From: an uncultured Eubacteriales bacterium
Lineage (GTDB): Bacteria; Bacillota; Clostridia; Oscillospirales; CAG-272
DNA length: 33,812 bases
NCBI GenBank assembly: GCA_934481515.1
Contig: CAKSPO010000021.1
Location: forward strand, 1 to 33,812
Reading direction: 5' to 3'
Made by a program: the position numbers and the translations under genes. Positions 32,855-33,812 of the stretch are shown piece by piece (the first letter of the stretch is position 1; the number at the start of each line of letters is the position of its first letter). The notes under the pieces are model-generated. The model did not search any database. It had not been told where the DNA came from and saw only the letters and a program-made list of their open reading frames with translations.

Positions 32855-33528
32855 GATGTTTTCTCCTTCCGGACCCAATAGAGCTTTCCTGCTTCGTTCG
32901 CTGTGACACAGAATAGCTCTTCTTTCAACAGTCCCTGACGGCGGAGTGCCTTTTCCAGCCATTCCCGGTCTTTTCCGATCATTCGCAGTCCTGCGTCACT
33001 GAAGCTTCCGCTACTGTAGACGATGTGCATCAACCCCTCCGGCGGCGGGGAGAGGTTCAACTCCTTTGCGGTCGGCGGTGCATAAGCGGCTTTCGGAAGC
33101 ACCGTCAGCTTCCCGTTCTTTTCCAGAATCGCATAGTCTACGTAGGAAAGGTCGGAAATGCCGCTTTGGCGGATTTCGCTCATCAGTTCATCCAGCGAGA
33201 GCCGCGCTTCCTGCAGCGCGGACGGATGCAGAATGCCGCCGGAGATGATGACGCTTGGTTGCGGAGAAAAAAGGTTTTTCAGCCTCGGAAACCTTACTAA
33301 TATATAGGAAGAAAGCACCTCCAGAGTCAAAAGCGTTATCATCGGGATGATGGCGTAGGAAACAGGAATGTCCTGATTGGTGATCGGGAGCGAAGCAATC
33401 TCCGAGAGCAAAAGCGTGGTTACAAGATCCGTTATCTCCAATTCACCGATCTGCCGCTTTCCCATCAGGCGCATGGTGAAAATCAGAAACAGATAGATCA
33501 GCAGGGTGCGGATCAGTATGGTTGTCAT
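32851..33528 (-). CDS. YetF-like DUF421 membrane protein
   Basis: This 225-residue protein has three N-terminal membrane helices followed by a soluble C-terminal part. Family marks are MRLMGKRQIGELEITDLV (about 19-36), SEIASLPI and the C-terminal stretch SLDELMSEIRQSGISDLSYV then YAILEKNGKLTVLPK. In spore-forming bacteria YetF/YdfS-type proteins are linked to spore coat or membrane lipid functions, so the host may sporulate; that is inference. The ATG at 33528 follows GGAGG; a longer open frame upstream has no ribosome site. The gene is coupled to the DUF4363 gene by a four-base overlap. Confidence 0.88.
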   Translation of the reverse strand: MTTILIRTLLIYLFLIFTMRLMGKRQIGELEITDLVTTLLLSEIASLPITNQDIPVSYAIIPMITLLTLEVLSSYILVRFPRLKNLFSPQPSVIISGGILHPSALQEARLSLDELMSEIRQSGISDLSYVDYAILEKNGKLTVLPKAAYAPPTAKELNLSPPPEGLMHIVYSSGSFSDAGLRMIGKDREWLEKALRRQGLLKEELFCVTANEAGKLYWVRKEKTS

Positions 33529-33629
33529 GAAACGAGCCTCCAATCTTGCCGGATTCCGAAACAGTATGCCACAAAATCCGCAGAACCATGTAAAAAATGC
33601 AAAAACCTCAAAAAAAATAAAAAAGGGGG

Positions 33630-33659
33630 TTGACAAGGAGGGGGAAGGAGTGGTATAAT
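33630..33659 (+). promoter_or_regulatory. first of two tandem rightward promoters
   Basis: TTGACA (33630-33635) and TATAAT (33654-33659) have an 18-base spacer. AGCTGTCC and a GGGGAGC stretch follow at the expected start of the RNA, as after the second promoter. Confidence 0.7.
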
Positions 33660-33745
33660 AGGCGAGCTGTCCGGAAAGGGGAGCAGGATACCACGAATCC
33701 GAGCAGGTACGTGACAAAAAAAGATGAATTTTTTGAAAAAAGTAC

Positions 33746-33774
33746 TTGACAAAGAAGAAGAGATGTGGTATACT
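33746..33774 (+). promoter_or_regulatory. second tandem rightward promoter (probable rRNA operon)
   Basis: TTGACA (33746-33751) and TATACT (33769-33774) have a 17-base spacer. AGCTGTCC and GGGGGAGC follow, repeating the pattern after the first promoter 116 bases upstream. Strong tandem promoters with a repeated start region are typical of rRNA operons. The window ends before any 16S sequence. Confidence 0.7.
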
Positions 33775-33812
33775 AATCAAGCTGTCCCAAAGAGGGGGAG
33801 CGAGCTGATCAT

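Noticed and set aside
1..33812. CRISPR array, tRNA or insertion sequence
   Set aside because: No regularly spaced repeats, cloverleaf-like sequences or transposase genes were found by reading; a covariance-model scan was not possible.

Overview
The window reads as a chromosomal segment of a moderately GC-rich Gram-positive anaerobe, most likely a gut or rumen Clostridia member (Oscillospiraceae-like). The grounds are strong AAGGAG/GGAGG ribosome sites, consensus TTGACA-17-TATAAT promoters, lipoprotein signals, a Na+-pump decarboxylase beta subunit, YetF/DUF4363 genes, EFR1-type flavodoxin-ferredoxin and large modular secreted carbohydrate-active proteins. No CRISPR array, tRNA, insertion sequence or complete prophage was seen. 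The species assignment is inference.

Layout, left to right. (1) 1-4470: the tail of an upstream gene, then a secreted GH31 glycosidase with its own promoter, long leader and terminator. (2) 4471-12184: a leftward operon: an XRE-S24 autocleavable-type repressor, an ABC-F ATPase, an ABC exporter, a lipoprotein polysaccharide deacetylase and a DUF2079 membrane protein. Its promoter faces the promoter of a rightward sigma-region-4-like regulator. The two promoters are near mirror images and each carries the same operator-like sequence in its spacer. (3) 12761-14048: an unknown two-helix membrane protein. (4) 14092-18142: a Na+-decarboxylase beta subunit with a 46-residue OadG-like partner, divergent from a DUF1538 membrane protein translationally coupled to a tandem P-II-like protein. 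(5) 18328-21357: a PP-loop amidotransferase-like protein overlapping an EFR1 flavodoxin/ferredoxin, then a transaldolase/fructose-6-phosphate aldolase with its own promoter. (6) 21398-23039: a lipoprotein of unknown function. (7) 23174-31085: three consecutive secreted SGNH hydrolases behind one promoter and a leader containing a terminator-like hairpin. (8) 31148-33528: an Eis-type GNAT acetyltransferase and a YetF/DUF4363 pair. (9) 33630-33812: two tandem rightward promoters with similar initial transcribed regions, probably leading into an rRNA operon outside the window.

The strongest candidate for something undescribed is the set of four secreted proteins (533-4330, 23344-24903, 24976-28686, 28758-31025). 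They share a signal-peptide style and an internal module of about 150 residues that I cannot assign to a named family. The module sits directly before either a GH31 barrel or an SGNH esterase-like domain, with zero to three LamG-like domains in front. The second is the mirror-image promoter/operator switch at 12096-12184, which looks like a phage-type genetic switch now controlling a transport and envelope operon.
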